DNA of 64,000 nucleotides from Narthecium ossifragum (lineage: Eukaryota; Streptophyta; Magnoliopsida; Dioscoreales; Nartheciaceae): the NCBI GenBank assembly GCA_963920575.1, contig OY986965.1, positions 16,989,111 through 17,053,110 of the forward strand, written 5' to 3'. The position numbers and the translations under genes were made by a program. A model generated the notes under the pieces. That model saw only the letters and a program-made list of their open reading frames with translations, did not search any database and was not told the DNA's origin. Of this stretch, positions 32,828-45,811 are shown piece after piece (within the stretch, counting starts at the first letter, position 1; the number at the start of each line of letters is the position of its first letter).

Positions 32828-34670
32828 TCCCCCCTTCCTTCAGAATTGGCCTTGTCCTCAAGGCCAGAGTCAAGTCAGGTAGGATGGCTCTATGTGGCTG
32901 GACCGAATCAACTTGCCTCTATAGCTCTGGACTCGGTGGCGAGAAATCAGGTCGATCCCATGACGGGTCCAGGGGGTAGTAAGAGCAGTGCTGAAAGAGC
33001 ATTTGGAGGTCGATCTGACGGCTCAGGTAGCTCCAAGAATAAGATCTTCAATGGCTCTCCTGGATCATCCTCATCATGTCCCATCAGTGGAGTTGCCCAT
33101 GACCATAGGATGGGATCTGATCTCCATGATCTGATCATCTGTGCAGAGACTTGGCTTGAATCTGGGTCAAGCTGGCTTTGGTCCAATCTGAAGGGAAGAT
33201 GGCAAGACCACATTTCAGCTGCACTAGTCGGGGCTTGAAGTTGGTTGAACCAAGTTGAATCTTCAGCTGTGTTGAGTCATACTCTGGTCTAAACCTGTCT
33301 GACATGGTTGGATCTACAGGTGTCAATCTGGACTTGAGTCAGTTGAGCCAGACCGGTGTTACCATCATAGTCAGATCAGATAAGATTGAATATGGCATCT
33401 GAATATGGAGGGTAGCTCCTTTGATGATTCATATCAACCTTCGGATGCTTGATCAATGGCTGAGGATGCATCGTGATCACTCGGACATGATATGGATGGT
33501 CCTGATTGCTTGGGACTCTTTGATCAGGTTCAGATCAAAGATCGGAAGCATTGGATTGAAGATCACGCCGATTAAACGGCTGGATCAAGTTGCAGTCTTG
33601 ATCGGACGGCTGAGAAGTTGTCGGAGCTGGATCAACGACAAAATGTTGTCGCCAGAGTGTGGCAACGACACAGGAAGCTTCGCAGGGACGTGGGGGTTCC
33701 ATCTGTACGGTCTGATTGACGGATTGGGCCTCATACACGCCGGAACTGAAGGTGGCGGCGCGGTGTACTTCGTCGCCGGTGTTGTAGGCTGCAACGATGC
33801 TTGAGCTCGTCGGAAAAAGGTACAGGAAGGTCTTGGGACCTCTCTCGTGAGGTTTGATCTTGGGATCAACCTCGGCAAGTGGCGGAGTGAAGGTCGCAGG
33901 AACAGGGGCTTTTGCCGGAGTTGGGTCCCGCCGATCCGAGCTTCGAACGTGGTCGCGGTCGGCCACGGTGGCTTCGGGGAAGGATGCCGATGCTTCCCCG
34001 GTGAGTAGGTGGAGAGGACAGCGTCGGAGAGTGGCGATGGGGTGGCGGCTCGGGACGAGTCGTCGGGCTCTGGTTTTGAGCCGAGACGACTAAGGATCGG
34101 CTCAGGGTGAGCCGGGCACATGTGTAGGTTGTAAGCCGATGGCGAGCCACAACTGAGCCAGGGACGAGCCGATTCCAAGGAGGAGCGGCTCGAGCCAAAC
34201 CGGGAGGAATGATAATATCCCAAGGAAAAGCTGGAAAAATAGTTAAAATTCCAGAAAAATCATGGGAAGGTAGTAGCAAGTGTTCACCCGGGTTTGGAGG
34301 AGTTGAACTCGGAGTTGCAATTGGAGTTGCTCTCGGAGTTGCAGTAGGAGTTGCTGCCGAAGTTGCCGTCGGAGTCCTAATCCGAGTTGGCTCGGGTTCA
34401 GGTTCCGTAATCTGGGTTGCAGCTAGAGTAGGGGTCTGACTCGAAATCTGAATCCATGTGGGACTTGTTTGAGTCACAGTTAATCATCTACTGGTAATCT
34501 GCTCCCACTTCCTGTTATCACGTTCCATCACGGTTGAACAAAGATTTACCTCGGCCTGCAGACTCTTAATTTGTTGTTTCCACCACTCCTGGGATACTCC
34601 GTAGATGATGGCAAAGTTTCCAGAAGGTTCTTAAACGCACAGTCGGTGAAACGGAGCTTTGATACCAAGT
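32828..34670 (-). pseudogene. E-b internal region: Gag N-terminal remnant and unassigned sequence
   Basis: Minus strand from right to left. Primer site 34656-34667. A decayed start of a Gag frame then leads into a Thr/Pro-rich 203-codon ORF (33866-34477), resembling in composition the proline-rich segment of C Gag. From about 33230 to 34200 the sequence is GC-rich and unassigned. One block, near 33545-33800, is related to 58413-58630. Near 32828 are the purine tract and chromodomain tail. No capsid, protease, polymerase or integrase motif was found. Confidence 0.6.
34656..34667 (-). other. Primer-binding site of E-b (initiator tRNA-Met)
   Basis: Reads TGGTATCAAAGC on the minus strand, 3 bp inside the LTR that starts at 34671. 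One base differs from TGGTATCAGAGC. It sets the orientation of family E. Confidence 0.88.
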
Positions 34671-35986
34671 TGATACGAGCGGTCTACTCGCAATCCTCTC
34701 GTATTTGTCTCTACTGCTACAATCGATCAGAATCGGCCTGTTCGGACTTGATTGAGTCCAATTAGCTGAATCTGGCTTGCTGGATCGGATCTGGCTGAGC
34801 CTGATTGGGGTAGGACTTGGCAGGTCAAGTCTGATTGGTTGATTGGCTCAAGGAATTGAATCTGGCTCGGATTGGGCTGAGTGACTTGGCTGAACCGGTT
34901 AAGGCTGGCTGAGTTGGTCAAGGGTTAGCTGGGATGATCCGATGGGTGAGGAGTTGCCGGAGTGGATCGCCAACGTATGGGAGGCGGCGGCGGTCGGGAT
35001 CATGGCAGGGAAGGTCGTAGGACGGTGGGGAAGAGATCCACCGGAGTGAAGTTTCTGATAGGTTTCTGGATCGCCGGGATCTGGAGGTTGACGGTGTGGG
35101 TTTGAGTTCACCGGCGTCGGGGACGACGGGGAGCTCGGCAGGAGGCTTGGGACGTCAGGAAGATGGTCGAGATCTGGTCTACGGAGGCCGCAGAAGGGTT
35201 TTAGGATGGTTTGGAGGTGGGATAGGGATCGGACGTGGTTGATGGCGGTGAGGACGAAGGTCGGGTTGACAGGGGAAGGCGCCGGAGATGGTGAAGGGCT
35301 ACGGGTAAGAGATGGCTAGGGTCGTGGGGCTTAGGGCAAGGCGTTGGAGGTCTTGGATGGCGACGGGGGTGGCCAGAGAGGCTGGACGGAGGAGATCGGC
35401 GGGAAGGTAGGGTTCCAGGCGTGAGGAAGAGGAGGAAGAAGACAATGACGTGTCGCTGACGTGGCGTGGGGTCGCTGACGTGGTGGAGAGAGAAAGTGGC
35501 GTGGAGGCGGTGCTGGCTGCAGAGAAGATGACCGATGGGGAAGAAGGTGGATCTATGGTGGATTTCTGTGGAAACTACATTACCTCTACTCCTATGATAT
35601 TCTACTCCTATAATATTCTATCAACTATTCTTAACTAATCATAATTCTTTTCTTCATTCCTCCTTCCCTAATACAAACTAATGAGGTCCCTTTTATAGAG
35701 GCCTTGATAGAGTCCTAATCCAACTAAAAAACCCTCTTGTTTAATTAGCAAGTAATAAGCCTTTCAAACTCAACTCAACTTCCTAACTCAAATGGACTCT
35801 TAATTAATTCCTAACAATCAAATATTAACTAGGAGTCAAGTAAATATAAAAGACTAATGATAAATCCTAATCAAATACTCTAGTTTGAACTATGGAAGTC
35901 CAAGTCAAAATAGGAACGAGGCTGAATCAGTTTGGTTCCTCTTCTGGGTTCGGGTCTAGTTGGTTGAGTCGGATCGACTCGTATCA
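34671..35986 (-). repeat. E-b 5' LTR
   Basis: 1316 bp. On the minus strand a TATA box (complement of cttttatagagg near 35690-35701) is followed by a leader. The 3' copy, without its B insertion, is about 1148 bp because it lacks a segment present here near 35160-35340. ORFs in this region are not conserved between copies. Confidence 0.9.
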
Positions 35987-37549
35987 CATTCCCTGAAGCC
36001 TGGGATAGATTTAAAATGCTTTTGATGCAATGTCCCCATCATAACTACACTTTAGAAAATCAGATGCAATATTTTTATGATGGACTAAATCTTTCGTGTC
36101 AGACTATGGCAGATAATGATGTGGGTGGAGCGATATTCAAAACAACACCACCAGAGGCATATGAAATTTATGAGATGCTAGGATCCAACTCGCAGTAGAG
36201 AAACACGAGGAATATGGCGAGAGGCATCTATGAGCTTAACCAGAATGATGATAGGGCAAGGCAGATCGCAACACTCAACAAGAAGATGGACGCGATGATG
36301 TCCACACAAGCAAAACCGGTTGAGGTTTGTTCAATTTGCAATATTATTGGTCATAAGTTTGATTCATGTCCTTCTGGTAGTGAATTTTCTGAATATGTGT
36401 AAGAACAAGCTAATTAGATGAATGCTTATAACCCGAGACCTAGATTTGATCCGTATGCATTAACTTACAATCCTGGTTGGAGGGAGCATCCGAATTTTTC
36501 ATGAAAAAATACTGCTAATGCTAGTATGCCATCTGCTAATCAGTCTAACCCACATGTTAAGTCATCTTTGGAAGCGACTGTGTTAGCTTTTATGCAGAAA
36601 GTAGATTCAAAGATCGAACGGCAGGATTCGACAATTATTCAACATGAAGTAGCACTGAAGAATATGGCAGCTTCTATTGGGAAGTTGGAAGTTCAAGTAG
36701 GACAGATTGCAGATGCTGTTAGAGCACATGTTCCAGACAAATTTCCAAGCCAACCTGAGCAAGCCAACGCAGTTACTGTTCTTTGTTCAGGTAAGATAAT
36801 TGAGAATAAGATTAATGTTGAAGTTACTGATGAGTGTAGTGATAAAAACATTGAGGAAGTCGAGAGGGAGGAGCGTTCGAAAAGGCCATCGAAGACCATA
36901 TCTGCTTCTGAGAATGAAAAGAGAGGAATTTCAAATCCTGAGTTTCATGACAGCAATCCTCCACCATATGTGCCACCAGTTCCTTTTCCAGGCCGCTTGA
37001 AGAAAGCCAAAATGGATAAGTCATATTCTGAAATTTATGATATTCTATCTAAGGTTTATGTGAACTTAGCATTGCTTGATGTGATTAGGAAAATGTCAGT
37101 CTTTTCGAAGTTCTTCAAGGAACTATGTACTTATAAACGTAAGTATAAACCTCATGAAAAGGTAATGATTTCAGAAACGGCAAGCGCGGTGCTACAAAGG
37201 AAGCTTCCACCCAAGCTTAAGGATCTAGGGAGTTTTAACATTAGTATTACTATTGGTGATACAAAAATAGGGGAGGCAATGCTTGATTTAGGAGCCGGTG
37301 TTAATTTGATCCCTTACTCTGCTTTCCGTCAGTTAGGTGTGAGTGAATTAAAACCTACTACTATGTCTCTACAACTTGCAGATCATTCAATTAAATATCC
37401 ATTAGGCATTGTAGAAGATATCTTAGTACATTTTGATAAGTTAATTATCCCTGCTGATTTTGTGATATTGGATATGGATGATGCACCTTATGTGCAGTGG
37501 CAATTAAACTCACCAGAGGAATGAGCATGCTATTGTTAAATTGTATGTT

Positions 37550-40500
37550 TGATACGAGCGGTCTACTCGTAATCCTCTCGTATCGGGTCTCTACTGCTCC
37601 AATCGATCAGAATTGGCCTGATCGGACTTGATTTGAGTCTAATTGGCTTAATCTGGCTTATCTGGATCGGATCTGGATCGGATCTGGCTCGAGTTGGTTC
37701 AGATCTGGCTGTGTCGCGCCCCGACCCGCGAAAGCCCAACCGGGCCGGGCGACGCGAACCGGAACCTAACAAACGCGGAAGAAAAGCTGGCGAGGGTTCC
37801 CTCTAACCTATTGGTCTCCCTAGCAATTCACCAAAAGCACACTCAAATAAAACAATATAATAATGAAGCCTCGAACCACAGATTAAAACTCAAAGTGTTA
37901 AATATACAAATCCTCGGAGAGGGGAAGATTCAAAATACAACATCACTCCCATAGGAGACTATCTAACATAAGGGTAAAAGCAGTAAATGATCACCACCTC
38001 TCAAAGTCCACCAGGCGCCGCCGCACCGCCGACCAACTGCCCGGTAGGGGCCAAGGAAGAAGAACTGACGCCTGCACCTGCAAAACGCAGCCCGGGTAGG
38101 AGTGAGCACTAAGCTCAGTAGGGATCTATACTACGCCACACAGAAGGAAGAGGGAAACGCAACAGTGTCGCCCCCAAGCAAAGCCTAGGTGTATCACAGG
38201 GGCCCCATAACCCCACCGGATACCCCTGAGAGCCCCAGTCATGGTCTTCCAGCGAACTGGTCACACACTGGGTCACACTCAGTAAGGCAGGACACGGCAC
38301 TGCCACTCACAACAGGATCCTGAGCACTGTTGGCGGATAGCACCGCTGGGTAGTCACACCTGCCACCCAAGAGTTTTAGAAGGACTGGGTACCGGCTACA
38401 CCTCGACTTGGCTCGAGGCCGACACGACCTCTAAACATCAAACACAACAGTGTACCAGTCATCTAAGCCTATCATCAAGTTGACTGGACACCACAATTCA
38501 AACCGGGTCCAAACTACCCAACCCCGGTCCTAGGGCTAAGTCCGAGCTTCCAGCCTCGGGACGGCGACCCAAAGATCACCCATGCCCTAACCAATGCAAC
38601 TAATGCACAACAGAGGAATGCATGCTATGACATACACAGATAAGAAGTAAAGCATGCAAGAGTATGTCAAGCATCATATAAGTCAACCGGATCGCTGCAG
38701 CGGTACTACCAACCGCTGCCAGCCGATCCGCAGCGGGTCCCGGCATTACGACGGTACCACGACCGTCAACCGCAGACTCCTGCAACGGGAAGCAACCCCG
38801 AAAACCGCTGATGAACAGTACACAATATAATATTATATTCCGAAATATAATATTATATTCAAACACCCAAAACCACTACTTAGGGGCTAATTGATCCCGT
38901 CGATCCGACATCCAAACGATGTCGGATTCAAGATCTAACTTAGCCACCAGTAGGTGTATATACCAGGATCATCATGTCCAAAACTCATAATCATCCAACG
39001 GTTGGATTAACGGGAAAACGCTAATCAAAATCGTTAATCAAACTAACTTACCCATTAATTGCTGCAACGCAGCCCTTCAGAAAACAAATCATAAGGAATC
39101 GTAGATAAATCCAAAAATTACAAAACAAGATGGAATGGAAAGCTAACAAATAGATCTACAACTCTTATGTTTATGAAAAGCCAAGATCATGTACTCGTCG
39201 GCCGGAAAACTCGCAGCAAGCCGGCTGTTTCTCAAGAACAGCAGAAAACCAGAAATCCGAGACTAATCTTGCATAAAACCTACTCAATCTCAACTGATTA
39301 ACATGAAACTTAAATCAGTTATTCTACAAGGCATAAGGAATCCAACAAAGCAAGGATCAACAAGATCCAACGGCTAGATCTCAAGAAAACCCAAAATAAA
39401 CACAGTAGGTATAACCCTACCTAGCTGCGCTTTTCTCGGCTGATTCCCCGCGAGTTGATCACCAACAAGCCTCCAAACCACTTCAAGGATCTTCCTCTCG
39501 TTGTCATGAATCCAACGAGCCAAAGAACACCCAATTTGATGGTCGGAGGAGGGAGAACGGAGGTGAGGAAGGTGACTGCCCGAAACAGGGGAAAAATTGA
39601 GCTTCGGGAGAAAAGAAGGAAGGAAGAAGAAAGAGAGGAGAAGGAGGAAGAGGAGGGGAAGAAAGGAGGGGAAAGGGGGAGGGGACAGCCGGGAAAGAGG
39701 GGAAAAAGTGAGGGGAGGGGAGGGAAAGTCCTCCCCCTCTGATAGGGGAGAGCGACGGCCAACGGCGGCCGTCCTCGCGAAGCAGAAAAACCAACCGACC
39801 TATGAATGATCGATCCTTCCTCAAGGGAGGATCGATCCTTCATGACGATTCACAAGGCTTTCTGGCACGAAGAGGATCGATCCCTTAGCCATAGAGGATC
39901 GATCCTTTGTGTGCTGAAAGCTAAACTTGGGCAAGAACTCAAGCCCAAGTCTGGATCTTTTGATCCCGGGTCCACCTAGCCATTCTAAACAAACACTAAC
40001 ACATACAAGGCCAGTGTGTGCACACGCGGGTGTGAAACAAACCAACAAGGCGCAACTTACGAAATTGCTCTTGCGGTCTACAACGAGCCACAGGGGTAGA
40101 GGGGCAGGTCCTCACAGGCTGAGCCTGATAGGATAGGACTTGACTGGGTCAAGTTTGAGTTGATCCGGATCAGGTTGACCGAGTTGAATTGGGCTGGATC
40201 CGGCTTAAGTGGCTTGGCTGAACTGGTTAAGATTGGCTGGGAAGATCCGACGGCTGAGAGGTCGCCGGACTGGATCACCGGAGTAGGGGCGGAGGCGGCG
40301 GTCGGGATCTTGGCAGGAATGGTCGTAGGACGATGGGGAAGCGATCCAATGGCTCGGATCTTGGAGGTAGGTGGCGGATCGGCCGGATCTGGGAGGTGGA
40401 CGGCGGGTTTAGAGGAGGCCGGCGTCGGGGACGACGACGGGGAGCACGGCGGGGCTTGGGACGGTGGGGATCGGGTCTAGGAAGGTCGGTGAGGGTTTAG

Positions 40501-41260
40501 GGTGGTTTTGGGGGCGATATCGGGGACGGACGCGGAAGGGCCGGAGAGGCTGGGGAGGTTGGGTTGCCGGGGAAGACGCCGGAGGAGATGGAAGACGGCG
40601 GGAAAGGGATGGCCGGAGTCGTGGGGCTTAGGGGAAGGAGTTGGCGCTATTGGATGGCGACGAGGACGGCCGGAGAGGCTGGGGAAAGGATGGCGACGGT
40701 GAAGCTAGGGTTTGGGCGTGAGGAGGAGAGGAGGAAGATGATGCTGACGTGGCGGAGGGAGAAAGTGGCATGGAGAAGGAAGATGAAGGTGAAGGCGATG
40801 CCGGCTGCGGAGAAGATGACCGACGGGGAAGAAGGTGGATCGATGGTGGATATCTGGTGGAATCTACATTACCTCTACTCCTATGATATTCTACTCCTAT
40901 GATATTCTACTTCTATGATATTCTATCAACTACTCTTAACTTCTAATAATTCTCTTCATCATTCCTCATTCCTAATACAAACTAATGAGGTTCTTTTTAT
41001 AGAAGCCTTGACAGAGTACTAATCCAACTAAAAAACCCCCTTGCTCAATTAGCAAGTAATAAGGCTTTCAGACTCAACTCAACTTAATAACTCAAATATC
41101 AACTAGGACTCAATTAAATATAAAAGACTAATGATAAATCCTAATCAAATACTCTAGTTTGAACTAGGGAAGTCCAAGTCAAACTAAGAAAGTGGCTGAA
41201 CCAGTTTGGTTCCTCTTCTGTGTTCGGGTCCAGTTGGTCGAGTCGGATCGACTCGTATCA
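37550..41260 (-). mobile_element. E-c solo LTR with D solo LTR inside, duplication ATGTT
   Basis: Starts tgatacgagcggtct and ends ...gactcgtatca, flanked by ATGTT (37545-37549, 41261-41265). Without the D LTR it is about 1.3 kb. It lies in the 3' internal part of A2, just after the broken protease frame. Confidence 0.92.
37712..40116 (-). mobile_element. D solo LTR, compact reference copy, duplication GGCTG
   Basis: 2405 bp; on the minus strand TGTGAGGACCTGCCCC...gggtcggggcgcgaca. GGCTG flanks it at 37707-37711 and 40117-40121. It gives the full D LTR order: start, GATCGATC pairs (39806-39905), polypyrimidine leader (complement of 39590-39740), long non-coding body, CG-rich end. ORFs in the purine-rich stretch are compositional artefacts. 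Confidence 0.93.
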
Positions 41261-41265
41261 ATGTT

Positions 41266-42169
41266 TAATAGTGTTAAATTGTACATGAGCTGAAATGTTA
41301 AATAGTGTTAAATTTAACCTTATTCATGCTACTTTGTAGGTTTCATAGTGTTAAATTATACATGAGCTAAAATGTTTATGCTTATTATACTTATTGCTTT
41401 CACATGGATTGAACTATACAATGATTGCATTTGTGATAACTTGAAGTTAGAATATCATGTGGTTCACACACAAACACTGTATGTGCAGTGGCAATTATAC
41501 TCACTAGAGGAATGAGCATGCTATTGTTAATATGGACCATGATTTCAACTTTAGCTAGTTCTTGAGTATTGCATGCAGAAAAAAAAATATCTAGAGCTTG
41601 ATCAAGCTATGCCAAAGCAACTATTAAGTGATCTTCTGAGTAACCGGATGTTCTTGCCTCAAGAAGCTAGGAGATTGCGTAAAAAGGTTGAACCACGGAT
41701 AGCTAAAAAAAACTATTAAGTGTTTTGCTAAGTAACCGGGTCTCTGTGTCTCAAGAAGTGGAGAGTGCTCGCGTAAAAAGACAAAGTATCTGATAGTTCA
41801 AAAGAAAAAGAAAAAAAAAGCAGGTTGTAGTTTAAATGCGAGGGTTGGGTGATTGGTCCGGATGATAGTGGTGTGTTTAGCCTAATGATGGGTAGAAGTT
41901 GCTTCTGTATGTAACCTTTATTTGTCACATCACATGTTTTTGTCTGAATGGTGATTAGCATTTTTAAAGTGTAGAAGTTAATTTCATGTGTTAGTAGCAT
42001 GTGTATGAGTATAGGACGTTTTCTTGCTCTGTACTATATAGAACACAATTGACGTAGTATGGTAGAACTCTGATTATGCATATCTACAACCTTGGACCAT
42101 TGGTGTGCTTAATTATAATTTTATGCCCTTAAAATTGCTAGTGACTAGCAATAAGCTGGTTGGGGGGTG
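41266..42169 (+). mobile_element. A2 internal 3' end and polypurine tract
   Basis: AT-rich non-coding sequence. It opens with short imperfect repeats of atagtgttaaatt...catgagct (41268-41375). The phrase tatgtgcagtggcaatta...gagcatgctattgtta at about 41478-41530 repeats the one at 37489-37536, so the protease-region deletion is bordered by a duplicated segment. A purine tract (gctggttggggggtg, 42155-42169) abuts the LTR. Confidence 0.8.
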
Positions 42170-42773
42170 TAATGAGTGCATGAAAGTGCCCTCTGAATAG
42201 CCTTAGAACTAGTTTAATTAGTGGATTTTTCATCCTTAATTAGTCTCTTTAGTGCTATTTTTATACTTATATGTTGCTTCACAAAGTTATTTGAAATATG
42301 CAGGAAAGTGGAGTTAAAGAAGGAAAGATATGTCATATTCAACATCAAATCGGTACCTACTCAGAACGAACCAGATAATCCTCTATCCATGATTGGAAAG
42401 CTCTTGAAGTCTAGTTTCTGGAGAATTTTATGGTTCGTGATTTGGAGTTTCCTAGATGAAGATATGCTATTTTTAGTATGAGAGGTGCAGATAAAGCAGT
42501 TAAGGAAGAAGAAGATTGATCTGATGCTCAAAGGATCGATCTCCACCCAAGGAAGAGATCGATCTTCTAAGTGCATTTAATCCTGACAGAGAGCACCACT
42601 TGAAAGGATCGATCATCTCACTCGAAAGGATCGATCATTTAAGTGAATTTTTACATCACAGAGTGCACGAATTTCAATGATCGATCTTCATCCATGGAAT
42701 GATCGATCATCCACGGGGCGAGACCAACGACACAAGAACAAGATCGATCTTCATATCATACGAAGATCGATCC
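42170..42773 (+). repeat. A2 3' LTR, part 1
   Basis: Starts TAATGAGTGCATG, with the second base changed from G to A relative to the 5' LTR. It carries the left part of the palindrome array (42510-42773) and is cut inside a GATCGATCC unit by D3. GATCC (42769-42773) is the duplication. Confidence 0.9.
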
Positions 42774-44052
42774 TGTGAGGACATGCCCCTCTACCCCTGT
42801 GGCTCGTTGTAAACCACAAGGGCAATTTGGTTCGTAAATTGCACCTTGTTGGTTTGTTCCACACCCGCGTGTGCACACACTGACCTTGTTTGTGTTAGTG
42901 CTTGATTAGAATGGTTAGATGGACCCCGGATCGGAAGATCCGAGCTTGAGCTTGTGATTTAGTCCAAGTTTGTATTTCTGGGCAAGAAGATCGATCTTTC
43001 TTGCTAAGGAGATCGATCTTCCTTGACAAGAAGATCGATCCTTCTGTGCCAGAAAGTCTTGGCGGTGATCTTTGAGAGGACGGTCGCCGTTGGCCGTCGC
43101 TCTCCACTGTCAAAGGGAGAGAGGATCCGTGGCGACGTGAGGAAGATTCCTGATGTGGTTTGGAGCTTTGTTGGTGACTGATTAGCAGGGAATCAGCCGA
43201 GGTTTAGCGTTTCCAGAGGGTTTCTAGCTACCTAAGTTAGTTTAGGGGTTTTCTTTGGATCTAGCCGTTAGATCTTTCTTTTCTTTGTGTTGTTGGGTTC
43301 CTCTAGCTTAGTGTAATTTATGTTCTAAGCTTCATAAGCTTTGGTTGAGATTTTAGTAGGATTTAAGCATGTTTAACCTCGGATTGTTCCAGTTTCTGCT
43401 GTTCTTCAAGAACAACCGGTTTACGGCAAGTTTTTCGATCGGTACGTACATGTTCTTGGGTTGTGATGAACATAAGAGTTATAGATCTGTGAATCTACTC
43501 TCAGACCCAACTGATTGTCTAATTTTCTAATTTGCCTACCATTTGTTATGAATTTTGTACGGGTGGGCTGCGTTGCACCAAGTAATGGTAAGTTAGTTTG
43601 ATTAGCGGTTGTGATTAGTGTTTTCCCTTTAAGTTAGCCGTTAGATGTTTCCCGATTTTGGATATGTTGATCCCAGCATGTTGATATACTGATGTCTAAG
43701 TTGAATCTCGAATCCGACGTCGTTTGGACGTCAGATCGATGGGGTCAATTAGCCTGTAAATAGAAGATTTTGATGATTTAAATAATATTATATGTTCGAA
43801 ACATATAGTATTATATTTTACTGTTCAATGGAGTTTTCGGGGTTCCTTCCCATTGTAGGAGTCCGCGGTTGATGGAAGTGGTACCGTCGTAATGCCGGGA
43901 CCCGCTGCGGATTGGCTGCCAGAGGTTGGTAGTACCGCTGCAGCGATGCTATTGGACTTGTGTGCTATCTTTGTCATACTGTTGCATGCTTACCTCTTAT
44001 CCATGTATGTTCTTCGCATTCATTATCTGTTGTGCATTAGTTGCATGGTTAG

Positions 44053-45811
44053 TGATGTCGCTCAAATGTGTCACGCACAGCGGTCGTGGTGCAGTACAGC
44101 ATAAGAGAGGTCGAATCCCACAGAGAGACAAGCAAGAAAGATCCAGAAACACAGATAACAATGTATCGAAAACAATCAAGAGCGTAAAAAGTTAAGAAAA
44201 TAGATCGGAGATGTAATGGTAAGATAAAGTTAACGAAAGAAATCAGGATTTGAATGAGGCTAGGCTTCAGGAATCACGTCACTCGGATTTAGGTTCTTCT
44301 CTTCTCAATGGTTCATATGATACTCAGTTAAGGGATTCACATCCCAATCACCTTAACCGGAAGATATAGAATTATGAATCTGATAAAATATATAAATGTC
44401 TCTTCCTACGATTGGTTCTTCCTTTTTATAGTGCTAACTTCATCCAACCAAACCTAAGAATAAGCGATACCGACTGTCACTACAGGCAACGCGCAGCAAA
44501 AGTTCATCGGGACAAAGCCCTAACTCTAACCGGATCTCTAAGAATACACAATACCAACTCTCACAATCGGCAATGCATAGCAAAGATCTCACGAGATAGA
44601 GCCCCAACCTTGTCTTACCAGATCCCTAAGAATACACAATACCAGCCGTCACTACGGGCAATGCATAGAAAAGGTCTCGCGAGACTCGGTAGGAGAATCA
44701 AAAGAGATAACTATGGGATCACAATATCATAAAAGAAGCATGACTGGATTTATAATAATGTTTAACCACAAAGCAATCTGTGAAGATCCAATACATAAGA
44801 AGAATTTAACAATAAAGATTAAAAACATGAACCATCGTTGGAGAAGAAGCCCTAGTCCTCGCTAGATCATCCGTCCGCCATGCCCGCGGATTACTCGGCC
44901 ATGGATGGAGATTCCTTCATCTTCTTTCCTTCGGAAACGTCAAGGAAAAGCCTCCAAAAACGTCCAAGAAGTCCCCTTCAAACCCTAGAAAGAGTCCTAT
45001 TTATAGCCCCAAAGTCTCTCCATCCGATCAATCCTTCTCGGGGTGCTGGATCGATCGGATGCGTTAAAATCTTCAACTTCTAACTTCGCCCGTGTCCGAT
45101 CGATCGGACTAAGGGAGTCGGATCGATCGATTTCGTAAAAATCCTCCGTCTCTGGCTATTCCCGAGTCCGATCGATGGATGGATCGATCGAACTGTGTTC
45201 CTCTAAAAAGCATACGTTCTGTCACCCTTTAATTCCCAAGTCCGATCGATCGAATTGTGAGTGTTGGATCGATCGGTTGAGTAAAAATCCGCTGTTTTTG
45301 GCTTTTTCCGAGTCCGATCGATCGGACCATTGGTGTCGGATGGATCGTACCCCATAGGAGGGATGGATGGATCGATCGAACCATGTTCAGCCAAAAAACA
45401 CATGTTCTGTCACGATTCTGCGTGATCCGATCGATCGGCGGATCGCTCGGACTTCCAGCTTATTTTCCTTTCTACCATTCAGACTGCGCCATGATACTGA
45501 AATTGCCATAACTTTCTCTAGGAAACTCGGAATCACGAACCGTAAAATTCTCCAAAATCTAGACTTCAAGAGCTTTCCAACCATATGTGGCACATCATCT
45601 GGTTCTCCATGAACAGGTACAGATTAATTTTTGAAGTTGATCCATATACTCTTTTCAGCTTCTTTTAACCCCAATTTCCTGCATTTTCCAAGCAACCATG
45701 TGAAGCAACATATAGATGTAAAAATAGTAATAAAGATGTTGTTTAATGATAATAATCTAGCAATTGAGATGATTATAAGGTTGTTCAGAGTGCACTTTCA
45801 TGCACTCATCA
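44053..45811 (-). mobile_element. K: chimeric solo LTR, duplication GTTAG
   Basis: 1759 bp, flanked by GTTAG (44048-44052, 45812-45816). On the minus strand it begins with the family A start (tgatgagtgcatgaaagtgc) and U3, then an array (45450 down to 45020), then TATAAATA (complement at 44998-45005). Its U5 is unlike A or B and ends ...acatttgagcgacatca. It therefore combines an A/B-type U3 with a separate U5. Confidence 0.88.

Larger units (their letters stand above)
30094..35986 (-). mobile_element. E-b: LTR element with both LTRs, minus strand, duplication CATTC
   Basis: 3' LTR 30094-32827 (with a B solo LTR inside), internal 32828-34670, 5' LTR 34671-35986. CATTC flanks it at 30089-30093 and 35987-35991. 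Minus-strand signals: primer site TGGTATCAAAGC next to the 5' LTR, and a purine tract (aaggaagggggga) next to the 3' LTR. The internal region is only 1.84 kb and lacks pol. A remnant tail at the purine tract (GLEDKANSEG) parallels the chromodomain tail of C (GLEDKALSKAEG), so E is a gutted relative of the chromoviruses. Confidence 0.9.
24544..37524 (+). pseudogene. gag-pro: Gag-protease of A2, split by two E insertions
   Basis: Exact pieces in one frame are 24544-24582, 29707-30093 and 35992 onward, joined across AGAAC and CATTC duplications. The start is the ATG at 24544. The capsid domain has the Athila-type core (LPEFHGLPSEDALTFL, KDKAKRWLMSLPPGSLTNWD). Stops lie at 36196 and several later points. 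The zinc knuckle CSICNIIGHKFDSC is near 36327-36368. The frame 36526-37524 encodes the Gag C-terminal coil (IGKLEVQVGQIAD) and an aspartic protease (AMLDLGAGVNLIPYS near 37280). Pol breaks at ILDMDDAP, before the GRPFLAT block expected next, showing an internal deletion. Confidence 0.92.

Noticed and set aside
33421..34223. Host gene exons in the E-b GC-rich interior
   Set aside because: ORFs on both strands are comparable in length, none has a recognisable domain, and no convincing splice structure was seen. The possibility of captured sequence is kept as a finding only.
39455..39809. Lys/Glu/Gly-rich ORFs in a purine-rich stretch
   Set aside because: It is the complement of the pyrimidine-rich leader of the D LTR, repeated at 48610-48780 with different frames. 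Composition alone keeps the frame open.
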